A stretch of 64,000 nt of DNA from Rhizobiaceae bacterium CPCC 101076 (lineage in GTDB: Bacteria > Pseudomonadota > Alphaproteobacteria > Rhizobiales > Methylopilaceae). The notes beneath the pieces were generated by a model. That model was not told the origin of the DNA, searched no databases, and saw only the letters and a program-made list of their open reading frames with translations. The position numbers were made by a program, and so were the translations under genes. This document shows positions 43,847-54,638 of this stretch, piece after piece. The stretch's first letter is position 1, and each line of letters opens with the position of its first letter. The stretch lies in contig QDFX01000001.1 of NCBI GenBank assembly GCA_003347645.1, forward strand, positions 1-64,000, written 5' to 3'.

Positions 43847-44893
43847 GTGACCAACAGCATGGCCTTGCCTGATTCCGAAGGAGGCGCAGTGCCGCGCCCC
43901 GGCGGACCGGTGACCGAAGAGGAGGCGGCTGCGCTTTTTCAGCCGCTCGAAGGGTCCGTCGGCGTGCTCGCCGCAGTCTCGGGCGGCGCGGACTCGACCG
44001 CCCTCCTGCTTCTCCTCGCCAGATGGTCCAGCAATCGGGGGTTGCGACTTTGCGCCGCAACTATCGATCACGGGCTGCGGCCGGAGTCCGGAGACGAAGC
44101 GGAAAAGGTCGCGGCGCTCGCAAGATTACTCGGCATCGACCATCGGACGCTGCGCTGGACGGGCGCCAAGCCCGTTTCCTCTATCGAGAAAGCGGCCCGC
44201 ACCGCGCGATATCGATTGCTGATGGAATACGCCGCCGAGATCGGCGCCCTGCATCTCGTAACCGCTCATACGCTCGACGATCAGGCGGAGACCGTGCTGA
44301 TGCGGCTGGCTGCTGGGTCGGGCCCCGCCGGGCTGGCCGGGATGCGGCCGGTGAGCGCGCGCGGCGATCTGATCCATGTCCGGCCGCTGCTCGGCGTTCC
44401 GAAAACGCGGTTGATCGCGACCTGCGACGCGGCGGGCGTGTCCTGGAGCGAGGATGCCAGCAATGCCGATCCGAGGTTCGCGCGCGCCCGCCTGAGAGCG
44501 GGCCGCGACGTACTCGACCGCGAGGGATTGACCGCCGAGCGGCTGGCGGTGCTGGCGCGCCGGATGGCGCGGGCCGATGTCGCGATCGAGCAGGCCGTCG
44601 ATAATGTCTGGGCCGGTTTGGCGATGAGCGGGCCGGCGCAGACGCGGATCGACGGCGCGTCATTCCTCGCTCTGCCGGAGGAGATCGGACTGCGGATGAT
44701 GCTGAGGGCGGTCGGGAAGCACGGCGACGGGACGTCCGAGCGCCTGAAACGGGGCGAAGCGCTGTTCGACGCCGTTCGTGATGCTCTCCAGGCGGGGAAA
44801 TCCCTGGGGCGGACGCTCGGCGGAGCGCGCGTCGCAGTCAGCAAAGGTCAACTGGTGATTTCCACAGCGCCGCCACGTCGAGAAACTGTGTGA
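43847..44893 (+). CDS. tilS: tRNA(Ile)-lysidine synthase TilS
   Basis: A 348-residue enzyme that ligates lysine to C34 of tRNA-Ile(CAU), changing it to read AUA. The PP-loop SGGADS is at residues 45-50, followed by ATIDHGLRPES and TAHTLDDQAETVLMRL. The length is on the short side, lacking the extended C-terminal domain, as in many alphaproteobacteria. The start is GTG 43847; ATG 43859 is also in frame. It is upstream of ftsH, as usual. Confidence 0.94.
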   Translation: MTNSMALPDSEGGAVPRPGGPVTEEEAAALFQPLEGSVGVLAAVSGGADSTALLLLLARWSSNRGLRLCAATIDHGLRPESGDEAEKVAALARLLGIDHRTLRWTGAKPVSSIEKAARTARYRLLMEYAAEIGALHLVTAHTLDDQAETVLMRLAAGSGPAGLAGMRPVSARGDLIHVRPLLGVPKTRLIATCDAAGVSWSEDASNADPRFARARLRAGRDVLDREGLTAERLAVLARRMARADVAIEQAVDNVWAGLAMSGPAQTRIDGASFLALPEEIGLRMMLRAVGKHGDGTSERLKRGEALFDAVRDALQAGKSLGRTLGGARVAVSKGQLVISTAPPRRETV

Positions 44894-45046
44894 GCCTTCA
44901 GGAAACCATTTTGTGGTTTGATGGATATCAGTAGCCGGAAAACCGGCCGGCTCTATCTGTTCTTGTGAAGGACGGAGAGGAACCTTACATTTCCGGTCGG
45001 GACTGTCCCGCCCGGACGCTCTAGGGAGCGCCGCCCCGAAAGGCTC

Positions 45047-46972
<1,926 letters not shown>

Positions 46973-46987
46973 CGCGGTAGAAATGAG

Positions 46988-47017
46988 AAAAGCCCGGCTT
47001 CGGCCGGGCTTTTTGTT
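46988..47017 (+). terminator. Rho-independent terminator after ftsH
   Basis: GAAAAGCCCGGC-TTCG-GCCGGGCTTTTT: stem, a UUCG-type tetraloop, and a long T run continuing past 47017. It separates ftsH from repeat B copy 2. Confidence 0.9.
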
Positions 47018-47030
47018 TTTTGGGGGGTCG

Positions 47031-47163
47031 CCTCTCCCAGTGGGAGAGGTCGGCGCAAAGCGGCAGCTTTGGCCGGGTGAGGGGTTGGGCCTATCGAGAG
47101 GGTGTACCCCTCACCCCGCTCACACCTGCCGGTGTGTGTCGGCCCTTTCCCCTGAGGAAAGGG
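47031..47163. repeat. Modular palindromic repeat B, copy 2
   Basis: Same order and orientation as 29044-29173. The third hairpin is CACACC-TGCC-GGTGTG against CTCGCC-TGCC-GGCGAG, and the right hairpin is CCCTTTCC/GGAAAGGG against CCCTCTCCC/GGGAGAGGG, so both arms changed together. The right part overlaps the end of the GNAT gene. Confidence 0.87.
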
Positions 47164-47641
47164 TGCCGAGCCGCTTCTCGTAGCGACAGACATCCAGATT
47201 GAATGGTCCTTCAGACGTTTCGATCTCGTTGGAAAATGTCCCGATCCGCCGCCAGCCGCGTTTCTCGTAGAAGCGAGCCGCGCGTTCGTTTCCGATGGCG
47301 CAGGCAAGCCAAGCCGTTTCTACGCCGCTTGCGGCCAACCGTGTCTCGGCGTCTTCGATCAGCGTGACGGCGACGCCCTTTCCCCGCGCATCGGCCGCGA
47401 CGAAGAGCTGATAAAGCTCGTCGTCCTTGACGATCGCGAAGCCGATCGGCGCGCCTTCCGGGCCGACGACGCGGATGCGGGGCAGGGCCGCGGCCAATCT
47501 CTCCGCGAAGCTTTGTTCGGTGCGGAGACGTGTCAGTTCGGCCGGCATCAGCGCCGCATGGGCATCCTGCCAGCCGTTGTACCAGAGCTTGGCCAGCGCG
47601 GGGATTTCGCCAGGCAAAGCGGCTCTCACATGCATCGTCAT
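47120..47641 (-). CDS. GNAT family N-acetyltransferase
   Basis: A 173-residue acetyltransferase. The acetyl-CoA motif A is LFVAADARGKGVAVTLIEDA near residue 80, followed by NERAARFYEKRGWRRIG. The acceptor is unknown. Its ATG overlaps the stop of the sugar acetyltransferase gene (ATGA), so the two are an operon. The last 15 or so residues (LGTLSSGERADTHRQV) are encoded by repeat B copy 2, so the C-terminus was probably extended or replaced when the repeat arrived. Confidence 0.9.
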   Translation of the reverse strand: MTMHVRAALPGEIPALAKLWYNGWQDAHAALMPAELTRLRTEQSFAERLAAALPRIRVVGPEGAPIGFAIVKDDELYQLFVAADARGKGVAVTLIEDAETRLAASGVETAWLACAIGNERAARFYEKRGWRRIGTFSNEIETSEGPFNLDVCRYEKRLGTLSSGERADTHRQV

Positions 47642-48192
47642 GCTTTACGCAACACCCGTGCCGGATTGCCCGCGACCGTCGCGCCTTTCGGCACGTCACG
47701 GGTCACGACGGCGCCGGCGCCGATGATCGCGTCGTCACCGACGGTGATACCCGGGAGGATGATCGCCCCGCCGCCGATCCAGACATTGGCACCGATCGTG
47801 ATCGGCCGGCCGAATTCGAGGTCCTGTCGGCGCTGTTGGGGATCGCGCGGGTGATCGGCAGTCAGAATCTGGACGTTCGGGCCGATCTGGGTCTTCGCGC
47901 CGATGCGGATTTCGGCGACGTCCAGCAGGACGCAATTGAAATTGAGGAAGACGCCTTCGCCGAGATGCACGTTCCAGCCATAGTCGACATAGACCGGCGC
48001 GCGGACGGTCGCGCCGTTCGAAGTGCCCATCAGTTCAGCCAGCCGGGCACAGCGCAGTTCCCCTTCCTGAGCAGGGGTGGCGTTATAACGGTCCATCGCC
48101 GCGCGGCTCTTCATCTGCTCGGCGAACAACGCGCTGTCGGTACGATAGAAATCGCCCGCAAGCATCTTCTCCTTCTCGGTCCTTTTATCCAC
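47638..48192 (-). CDS. Sugar O-acetyltransferase (Maa/LacA/NodL type)
   Basis: A 184-residue left-handed beta-helix acetyltransferase. The N-terminal TEKEKMLAGDFYRTDSALFAEQ is typical of maltose/galactoside acetyltransferases, the catalytic His is in LTADHPRDPQQR, and hexapeptide repeats run through RPITIGANVWIGGGAIILPGITVGDDAIIGAGAVVTRD. I infer GTG 48192 as the start, with GGGAGAG upstream; ATG 48165 is an alternative. It overlaps the GNAT gene by four bases. The sugar acceptor is unknown. Confidence 0.9.
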   Translation of the reverse strand: MDKRTEKEKMLAGDFYRTDSALFAEQMKSRAAMDRYNATPAQEGELRCARLAELMGTSNGATVRAPVYVDYGWNVHLGEGVFLNFNCVLLDVAEIRIGAKTQIGPNVQILTADHPRDPQQRRQDLEFGRPITIGANVWIGGGAIILPGITVGDDAIIGAGAVVTRDVPKGATVAGNPARVLRKA

Positions 48193-48291
48193 GCAACTCT
48201 CCCTGCCGTAACGAACGCTCACGATTCTTGAACCATGACCCCCTCATAATGGGCTATACCGGCGTCAAATCATGACGGTTGAGAGACAGGG

Positions 48292-49638
48292 ATGACCCGC
48301 AAATATTTCGGTACCGACGGCATTCGCGGTCGCGCGAACACCCCGCCGATCACGCCCGATCTCGCACTGAGGGTCGGCATGGCCGCCGGCCTGATCTTCA
48401 ATCGCGGCGAGTATCGCCACCGCGTCGTCATCGGCAAGGATACCCGTCTGTCGGGGTACATGATCGAGACTGCGATGGTGTCCGGTTTCACCGCCGTCGG
48501 CATGGACGTTCTTCAGGTCGGCCCGATGCCGACCCCGGCGATCGCGATGCTGACGCGGTCGATGCGCGCCGATCTCGGCGTGATGATCTCCGCCTCGCAC
48601 AATCCTTACGACGATAACGGCATCAAGCTGTTTGGCCCCGACGGCTACAAGCTCTCCGACGAGATCGAACTCGAGATCGAGGCCCTGCTCGACGCCGATC
48701 TCGGCCCGCGTCTCGCCAAGTCCGCGGACCTCGGCCGTGCCCGCCGTATCGAGGGTGTGCACGACCGCTATATCGAATTCGCCAAGCGCACTCTGTCGCG
48801 CGACATCAGCTTTGAGGGCATGCGTGTCGTCGTCGATTGTGCCAATGGCGCAGGTTACAAAGTCACGCCCGCTGCCTTCTGGGAGCTTGGCGCCGACGTC
48901 GTGACGATCGGTGCGGATCCTGACGGCTTCAACATCAATCGCGATGTTGGCTCGACCGCACCTGCCGCTCTCTGCCAGAAGGTGAGGGAGGTTCGCGCCG
49001 ATATCGGCATCGCGCTGGATGGCGACGCCGACCGTTTGATCCTCGTCGACGAAAAGGGCCATGTGATCGACGGCGATCAGCTGATGGCGGTGATCGCCAC
49101 GAGCTGGGCCGAGGACGGCCGGCTGTCGAAGCCCGGTATCGTCGCGACCGTGATGTCCAATCTCGGGCTCGAGCGCTACCTGCACGGCCTGGGCCTCAAT
49201 CTTGTGCGCACGCCGGTCGGCGACCGCTATGTCTCCGAGGCCATGCGCGAGCAGGGCTACAATCTTGGCGGCGAGCAGTCCGGTCACATCATCCTGTCCG
49301 ATTACACAACGACCGGTGACGGCCTTCTGGCGGCGCTGCAGACGCTCGCGATGGTCAAGAAGACGGGCAAGCCAGCTTCCGAGTCCTGCCATCTTTTCGA
49401 AGCGCTGCCGCAGATCCTGAAGAACGTCCGCTACCGCTCCGGTAAGCCACTGGAGCAGGCGCATGTCGTCTCCGCCATCGAGGCGGCGACGCGGCGGCTC
49501 GGCACCGAGGGGCGCCTGGTCATCCGTCCGTCCGGCACCGAGCCGGTGATTCGCGTGATGGCCGAAGGCGACGATCGAGATCTCGTCGAGACCGTTGTCG
49601 ATGATGTCATCGGCGCGCTTTCCAGCGTTGCCGCCTGA
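48292..49638 (+). CDS. glmM: Phosphoglucosamine mutase GlmM
   Basis: A 448-residue enzyme that converts glucosamine-6-phosphate to glucosamine-1-phosphate for UDP-GlcNAc, peptidoglycan and lipopolysaccharide. The active-site serine is Ser102 in [14 protein letters not shown], the metal loop is DGDADR, and the C-terminal phosphate site is [15 protein letters not shown]. It usually follows ftsH directly; here the two acetyltransferase genes and repeat B intervene. Confidence 0.97.
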   Translation: MTRKYFGTDGIRGRANTPPITPDLALRVGMAAGLIFNRGEYRHRVVIGKDTRLSGYMIETAMVSGFTAVGMDVLQVGPMPTPAIAMLTRSMRADLGVMISASHNPYDDNGIKLFGPDGYKLSDEIELEIEALLDADLGPRLAKSADLGRARRIEGVHDRYIEFAKRTLSRDISFEGMRVVVDCANGAGYKVTPAAFWELGADVVTIGADPDGFNINRDVGSTAPAALCQKVREVRADIGIALDGDADRLILVDEKGHVIDGDQLMAVIATSWAEDGRLSKPGIVATVMSNLGLERYLHGLGLNLVRTPVGDRYVSEAMREQGYNLGGEQSGHIILSDYTTTGDGLLAALQTLAMVKKTGKPASESCHLFEALPQILKNVRYRSGKPLEQAHVVSAIEAATRRLGTEGRLVIRPSGTEPVIRVMAEGDDRDLVETVVDDVIGALSSVAA

Positions 49639-49807
49639 ACTGGACGTCCAATACTTTCTACCGCTTATATAGTTAACTATCGTTAACCTATGAATTTGCG
49701 GCCGTCGTTAAGGTTAATCGGCTTTTAAGACTTAGCGTTGATATTCCCTTTCAAGTCGATCCGGCCGCTCGCGGGACATCCGCGGCTCGGGAAAGGGAAC
49801 GGGAGCT

Positions 49808-50602
49808 ATGTCAAAGTCCAAAATCTTCGCGGGAGCGGCGCTCGGCGTCGTTCTGCTGAGCCCGGTGGTGCACGCCGCCGACATGCCTGAATATATCGAG
49901 CCGGCACCGATCGAAGTCGCCGCGGGCGGCTGGTATCTACGCGGTGATATCGGCGCCAGCCATCAGGTTTCGGACGATATCGACAGTCCTTACTGGGACA
50001 CCGTTACCAGCCCGACGTCATTCGTCGACCTTCACGATAGCCAGTGGGACCCGTCCTGGTTTATCAGCATCGGTTTCGGTTATCAGTTCAACGAATGGTT
50101 CCGGACCGACTTCACGGCGGAATATCGCGGCAAGTCCGATTTCTTCGGCACCGATAGCTACGACTTCGATACGACGACCAATCCCGGCAGCGAAGGCGCG
50201 AACACCTTCACCGGCGACAAGAGCGAGTGGGTACTGCTCGCGAACGCCTATGTTGATCTCCCGTCGTACGGAATCATGACGCCGTATCTCGGTGCCGGTA
50301 TCGGCGCCGCCCGAATCGAGATTTCGGATTTCGTCGATTACAATCCGATCAACGGCGCGATTGGGCTCAGCGACGACACCGCGACCTGGAATTTCGCCTG
50401 GGCCCTGCATGCCGGCCTGGCGTTTGAACTCAGCCAGAACTGGACTGTCGATCTGGCCTATCGCTTCCTCTACATGGGCGATGCCCAGACTGAAGACCTC
50501 CTGGCTCCGGACGGCAGCAACCCCACGCCCGGGAACTCGTTCCACTGGAACGACATCGCTTCGCACGACATCAAGCTCGGCGTGCGCTACACCTTCGACT
50601 GA
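49808..50602 (+). CDS. Outer-membrane beta-barrel protein (Omp25/31-like)
   Basis: A 264-residue outer-membrane protein. A signal peptide ends near residue 23 ([10 protein letters not shown]). The mature part is an eight-strand-type barrel with alternating patterns ([44 protein letters not shown]) and ends in an aromatic residue pair region GVRYTFD, as in Omp25/Omp31 and RopB relatives. It is probably abundant and has a strong promoter in the AT-rich 169 bp upstream, which include TTAAGGTTAATCGGC and TTAACTATCGTTAACC motifs. The exact function is unknown. Confidence 0.88.
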   Translation: MSKSKIFAGAALGVVLLSPVVHAADMPEYIEPAPIEVAAGGWYLRGDIGASHQVSDDIDSPYWDTVTSPTSFVDLHDSQWDPSWFISIGFGYQFNEWFRTDFTAEYRGKSDFFGTDSYDFDTTTNPGSEGANTFTGDKSEWVLLANAYVDLPSYGIMTPYLGAGIGAARIEISDFVDYNPINGAIGLSDDTATWNFAWALHAGLAFELSQNWTVDLAYRFLYMGDAQTEDLLAPDGSNPTPGNSFHWNDIASHDIKLGVRYTFD

Positions 50603-50621
50603 GCGGTCGATCACTGTTCCG

Positions 50622-50650
50622 AAAAGCCCGGCCTTGTGCCGGGCTTTCTT
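50622..50650 (+). terminator. Rho-independent terminator after omp gene
   Basis: Perfect 10-bp stem AAAGCCCGGC (50623-50632) with GCCGGGCTTT (50638-50647), five-base loop, and TCTT after it. It separates the barrel gene from the serC leader. Confidence 0.85.
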
Positions 50651-50710
50651 CGTTTCCGGGACAGTTCAGAAGTATTCTTGACTTTCGTCATCCCCCGCTT
50701 CAGTTTGTTC

Positions 50711-50760
50711 AGCGGGACACCCTTCCCCAACGAAGGGCATCTATCTGGAAGGATAGGGTG
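50711..50760 (+). promoter_or_regulatory. serC leader RNA motif
   Basis: Two hairpins lie immediately before the serC start. The first has arms CCCTTC at 50720-50725 and GAAGGG at 50732-50737; the second has CTATC at 50741-50745 and GATAG at 50752-50756. The second right arm overlaps the AAGGA ribosome site. This matches the serC motif known upstream of serC-serA in alphaproteobacteria, thought to control translation, though its ligand is not established. Confidence 0.75.
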
Positions 50761-51933
50761 ATGATAAATGATGTACCCGGCCGTCGGCCGGCTAATCCGC
50801 GTTTTTCTTGCGGACCCTGCACTAAACGCCCCGGCTGGAGCGTTGACGTTCTCCAAAATGCGCCGTTTGGGCGCTCCCATCGCTCGAAGATCGGTAAATC
50901 CCGCCTGAAACAGGCGATCGATCTGACGCGAGAAATTCTCGAAATTCCCGCCGACTACCGCATTGCGATCGTTCCGGCGTCCGACACGGGCGCCGTCGAG
51001 ATGTCGCTGTGGTCGATGCTCGGCGAGCGCGGCGTCGACGTGCTGGCCTGGGAGGCATTCAGCGCCGATTGGGTCACCGACGTCGTCGAACAGCTTCCGA
51101 TCGACGATGTGCGCGTGATGACCGCGCCCTACGGCGAGCTACCCGACCTCTCCAAGGTCGATTGCGACCGCGACGTCGTCTTCGCGTGGAACGGCACGAC
51201 CTCCGGCGTTCGCGTCCCGGATGCGGACTGGATCGCCGCCGACCGCAAGGGTCTGACGATCTGCGATGCCACCTCGGCCGCCTTCGCGCAGAAACTCGAC
51301 TGGGCCAAGCTCGATGCCACGACCTTCTCCTGGCAGAAGGTGATGGGCGGCGAGGCCGCGCACGGCATGCTCGTCCTGTCGCCGCGCGCCGTCGCTCGTC
51401 TCGAGAGCTACAAGCCGGCCTGGCCGCTGCCGAAGATCTTCCGCATGACGAAGAACGGCAGACTGATCGAGGCCTTGTTCGAGGGCGAGACGATCAACAC
51501 GCCCAGCCTGATGGCGACCGAAGATTATATCGACGCGCTGCACTGGGCGAAGTCGATCGGCGGTCTCGCGGGGCTGCGGGCCCGCGCCGACGCGAACTGC
51601 AAGGTCGTCACCGATTGGGTGGAACGTACCCCGTGGATCGACTTCCTTGGTGCCGAGACGGCCAATCGTTCCAACACGGCGCTCTGCCTGATGGTCGTCG
51701 ATCCGCAGGTGACGAGCCTTCCGCCGGAGGCGCAGGCCGCCTTCTGCAAGGAGATCGTCTCGATCCTCGAGGTCGAGCAGGTCGCCTACGACATCGGCTC
51801 CTACAAGGATGCGCCGGCCGGTCTTCGTCTGTGGAGCGGTTCGACGGTCGAGACGGCCGATCTGGAAGCTCTGCTGCCCTGGCTCGACTGGGCGTTCGTT
51901 TCGGCAAAGGCGGCGCTGAGCCGCGCCGCTTGA
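50761..51933 (+). CDS. serC: Phosphoserine aminotransferase SerC
   Basis: A 390-residue PLP enzyme of serine biosynthesis that converts 3-phosphohydroxypyruvate to phosphoserine. The PLP lysine is Lys193 in [13 protein letters not shown], and [19 protein letters not shown] near the start is the subgroup found in alphaproteobacteria. The start is ATG 50761; a GTG directly before it is in frame. It is followed 10 bp later by serA. Confidence 0.96.
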   Translation: MINDVPGRRPANPRFSCGPCTKRPGWSVDVLQNAPFGRSHRSKIGKSRLKQAIDLTREILEIPADYRIAIVPASDTGAVEMSLWSMLGERGVDVLAWEAFSADWVTDVVEQLPIDDVRVMTAPYGELPDLSKVDCDRDVVFAWNGTTSGVRVPDADWIAADRKGLTICDATSAAFAQKLDWAKLDATTFSWQKVMGGEAAHGMLVLSPRAVARLESYKPAWPLPKIFRMTKNGRLIEALFEGETINTPSLMATEDYIDALHWAKSIGGLAGLRARADANCKVVTDWVERTPWIDFLGAETANRSNTALCLMVVDPQVTSLPPEAQAAFCKEIVSILEVEQVAYDIGSYKDAPAGLRLWSGSTVETADLEALLPWLDWAFVSAKAALSRAA

Positions 51934-51943
51934 AGGCGCGCTC

Positions 51944-53527
51944 ATGCCCCGGGTTCTGATCTCCGACAAAATCTCTCCGGCCTCGGTCCAGATATTCAAG
52001 GACCGGGGCGTCGAGGTCGATTACCAGCCGGACCTCGGCAAGGATCGCGACGCGCTCGCCGCGATCATCGGCAATTACGATGGCCTCGCCATCCGCTCGG
52101 CGACCAAGGTCACGTCCAAGGTGCTGGCCCAGGCTGGCCAGCTCAAGGTGATCGGCCGCGCCGGCATCGGCGTCGACAATGTCGACATTCCGACCGCGAC
52201 CGCGCGCGGCGTGATCGTTATGAACACGCCGTTCGGCAATTCGATCACGACCGCCGAGCATGCGATCGCGCTGCTGCTCGCCATCGCACGCGAGATTCCC
52301 GCCGCCGACCAGTCGACCCAGGCCGGCAAATGGGAGAAGACGCGCTTCCTCGGCGTCGAAATCACCGGCAAGACGCTCGGTATCATCGGTTGCGGCAATA
52401 TCGGCTCGATCGTTTCGGATCGCGCGATCGGGCTGAAGATGAAGGTGATCGCCTTCGATCCGTTCCTGTCGTTCGAACGGGCGGAGGATCTCGGCGTCGA
52501 GAAGGTCGAGCTCGAGGAGCTCCTCAGCCGCGCCGACTTCATCAGCCTGCACACGCCGCTGACCGATCGCACCAAGAACATCCTCTCGGTCGACAATCTC
52601 GCGCTGACGAAGAAGGGCGTGCGTGTCATCAATTGCGCGCGCGGCGGCCTCGTCGACGAGGCGGCTCTGCGCAAGGCGCTCGACAGCGGCCATGTCGCGG
52701 GCGCGGCATTCGACGTGTTCTCGACCGAGCCTGCGACCGAGAACCCGCTGTTCGGCCATCCGCACGTGATCTGCACGCCGCATCTCGGCGCCTCTACCAT
52801 GGAGGCGCAGGAGAACGTCGCGCTGCAGATTGCCGAGCAGATGTCGGACTATCTGGTGCGCGGCGCGATCACCAATGCGGTGAACTTCCCCTCGATCTCG
52901 GCCGAAGAGGCGCCGAAGCTCCGGCCCTTCATCCTGCTGGCGGAGAAGCTCGGCTCGTTCGCCGGGCAATTGACCGATACCGGGATCAGCAGCGTCCGGA
53001 TCACCTATCAGGGTGAGGTCGCGGCGATGAACACCAAGGCGCTGACCTCCGCCGCGATCGCCGGACTGCTGCGGCCGATGCTGGCCGACATCAACGTCGT
53101 TTCGGCGCCAGTCGTCGCCAAGGAACGCGGCATCGTCATCGAGGAAACGACGAGCGAGGCGGACAGCGATTACGATGCGCTGATGACCCTGACGGTCGTG
53201 ACCGAGAACATGGAGCGCTCGATCTCGGGCACCGTGTTCGCCGACGGAAAGCCGCGCATCATCGACATCAAGGGCATAAAAATCGATGCCGAATTCGCGC
53301 CGTCGATGATCTACGTCGCGAACGAGGACAAGCCGGGTTTCGTCGGCCGCTTCGCGAGCCTGCTCGGAGAGGCGGGCGTCAACATCGCGACCTTCGCGCT
53401 CGGCCGCTACTCGCCGGGCGGAGACGCGATCGCCCTCGTTCAGATCGACGGCGACGTGCCGGACTCGGTCATGGAGCAGGTGAGGGCGCTGCCGCAGGTG
53501 CGCCAGGCGAGGCCGCTGGTTTTCTGA
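51944..53527 (+). CDS. serA: D-3-phosphoglycerate dehydrogenase SerA
   Basis: A 527-residue first enzyme of serine synthesis. The NAD site is GIIGCGNIGSIV near residue 145, the catalytic Arg/Glu/His are in NCARGGLVDEAAL and ICTPHLGAST, and the long form is present with an intervening domain and a C-terminal ACT domain (ANEDKPGFVGRFASLLGEAGVNIATFALGR), which usually senses serine. Same operon as serC. Convergent with the DMT transporter. Confidence 0.97.
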   Translation: MPRVLISDKISPASVQIFKDRGVEVDYQPDLGKDRDALAAIIGNYDGLAIRSATKVTSKVLAQAGQLKVIGRAGIGVDNVDIPTATARGVIVMNTPFGNSITTAEHAIALLLAIAREIPAADQSTQAGKWEKTRFLGVEITGKTLGIIGCGNIGSIVSDRAIGLKMKVIAFDPFLSFERAEDLGVEKVELEELLSRADFISLHTPLTDRTKNILSVDNLALTKKGVRVINCARGGLVDEAALRKALDSGHVAGAAFDVFSTEPATENPLFGHPHVICTPHLGASTMEAQENVALQIAEQMSDYLVRGAITNAVNFPSISAEEAPKLRPFILLAEKLGSFAGQLTDTGISSVRITYQGEVAAMNTKALTSAAIAGLLRPMLADINVVSAPVVAKERGIVIEETTSEADSDYDALMTLTVVTENMERSISGTVFADGKPRIIDIKGIKIDAEFAPSMIYVANEDKPGFVGRFASLLGEAGVNIATFALGRYSPGGDAIALVQIDGDVPDSVMEQVRALPQVRQARPLVF

Positions 53528-53559
53528 TCAAGTCTGCAACCCGCCAGCGAACGCCGTTC

Positions 53560-54492
53560 TCAGACTGGCTGGTCTGCCAAAGGCCTTTTGGCTTTCAGCG
53601 TCGCGATCACGACACCGCTGATCACCAGCGCGAATCCGATCGCGTGGAATAGCTGGAAATCCTCTCCCAGAAAGACGATCGCCAGGATCGCCCCGAACAC
53701 CGGGATCAGGTGGAAGAACGGGCTGGCGCGATTGGCGCCAACGAGATCGACCGCCCGGACGAACATCGTATAGGCGACGAGCGACGGGAAAATGCCGACA
53801 TAGAAGACGATCGATAGCGTGCCGGGATTGACGTCCATGCGCGCGCCCGAGGCGAATTCGAGAGCGGCGATCGGGGCCAGCATCAGCGCGCCGCCGGCGA
53901 CCGTGATCGCCAGGAAGCCGACATGGTCCATCTTCGGCCGCTTGCGCAGCATCACGGTGTAGACGCCGTATATCGACAGGGCGACGAGATTCATCAGATC
54001 GCCGACATTGAACGTCAGCGACGCGAGATGGGTGAAGTCGCCGTGGCAGATGATGGTCACCACGCCGAACAGCGAGGTGAGGATGCCGAAGAGCTGGCCG
54101 TTGGTCAGGCGTTCGCGAAAGAGCGCGAAGCTCCAGAGCGCGACGATCAGCGGACCGATCGACTGCAGCAGCAGGATGTTGAGCGCCGTCGTGTAATTGA
54201 GGCCCCAATAGGCGAGCGTGTTGTAGGCGGCGATGCCCGTGGCCGACAGAAGCAGCAATAGAGGAGCGTTCGCCTTGATGACCGGCCAGTCCCGCCGGAT
54301 GCGCGGCCAGGCGATCGGAAGGATGATCGCCGCAGCGATCGACCAGCGCAGGAAGGCGAGCATCAACGGCGGAATCTCGCCGGCGGCGACACGTCCGAGC
54401 ACGATATTGCCGGCCCAGAGCAATTGGGTGAGGACGAGAAGCAGATAAGGGCGGTCGAAGATTCCGGCCGGCGAACGGGGCGGGGTGCTCAT
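53560..54492 (-). CDS. EamA (DMT) family transporter
   Basis: A 310-residue inner-membrane exporter with ten likely helices in two EamA repeats (LTQLLWAGNIVLGRVAAGEIPPL, and the second with GILTSLFGVVTIICHGD). Such proteins export amino acids or metabolites, but the substrate is unknown. I chose ATG 54492 because it begins the normal MSTPPRSP tail; 12 more in-frame residues are possible. It is divergent from purA. Confidence 0.92.
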   Translation of the reverse strand: MSTPPRSPAGIFDRPYLLLVLTQLLWAGNIVLGRVAAGEIPPLMLAFLRWSIAAAIILPIAWPRIRRDWPVIKANAPLLLLLSATGIAAYNTLAYWGLNYTTALNILLLQSIGPLIVALWSFALFRERLTNGQLFGILTSLFGVVTIICHGDFTHLASLTFNVGDLMNLVALSIYGVYTVMLRKRPKMDHVGFLAITVAGGALMLAPIAALEFASGARMDVNPGTLSIVFYVGIFPSLVAYTMFVRAVDLVGANRASPFFHLIPVFGAILAIVFLGEDFQLFHAIGFALVISGVVIATLKAKRPLADQPV

Positions 54493-54578
54493 CGCCGGGT
54501 TCGTGCCCGCCAAATGGGCCCAAAGCAAGGGGCCCTTTGTCTCCTTGCCTCACAGTGGTTGATCCTTTACGACACGGC

Positions 54579-54611
54579 AAAGCCCGGCCTCACAAGGCGC
54601 AGGGCTTTTTT
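54579..54611 (+). terminator. Terminator-like hairpin in the purA leader
   Basis: Stem AAAGCCC (54579-54585) with GGGCTTT (54602-54608), an inner GCCT/AGGC stem, and TTTTTT at the end. It is only about 30 bp upstream of the purA ATG. It could terminate an upstream transcript or be an attenuator for purA. Confidence 0.55.
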
Positions 54612-54638
54612 CACGTCGAGAGCTAGCGAGAGTTTCGG

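Noticed and set aside
43662-44060. A 133-residue N-terminal extension of OpgG
   Set aside because: It runs antisense through tilS, lacks a signal peptide and makes the protein far longer than the family.
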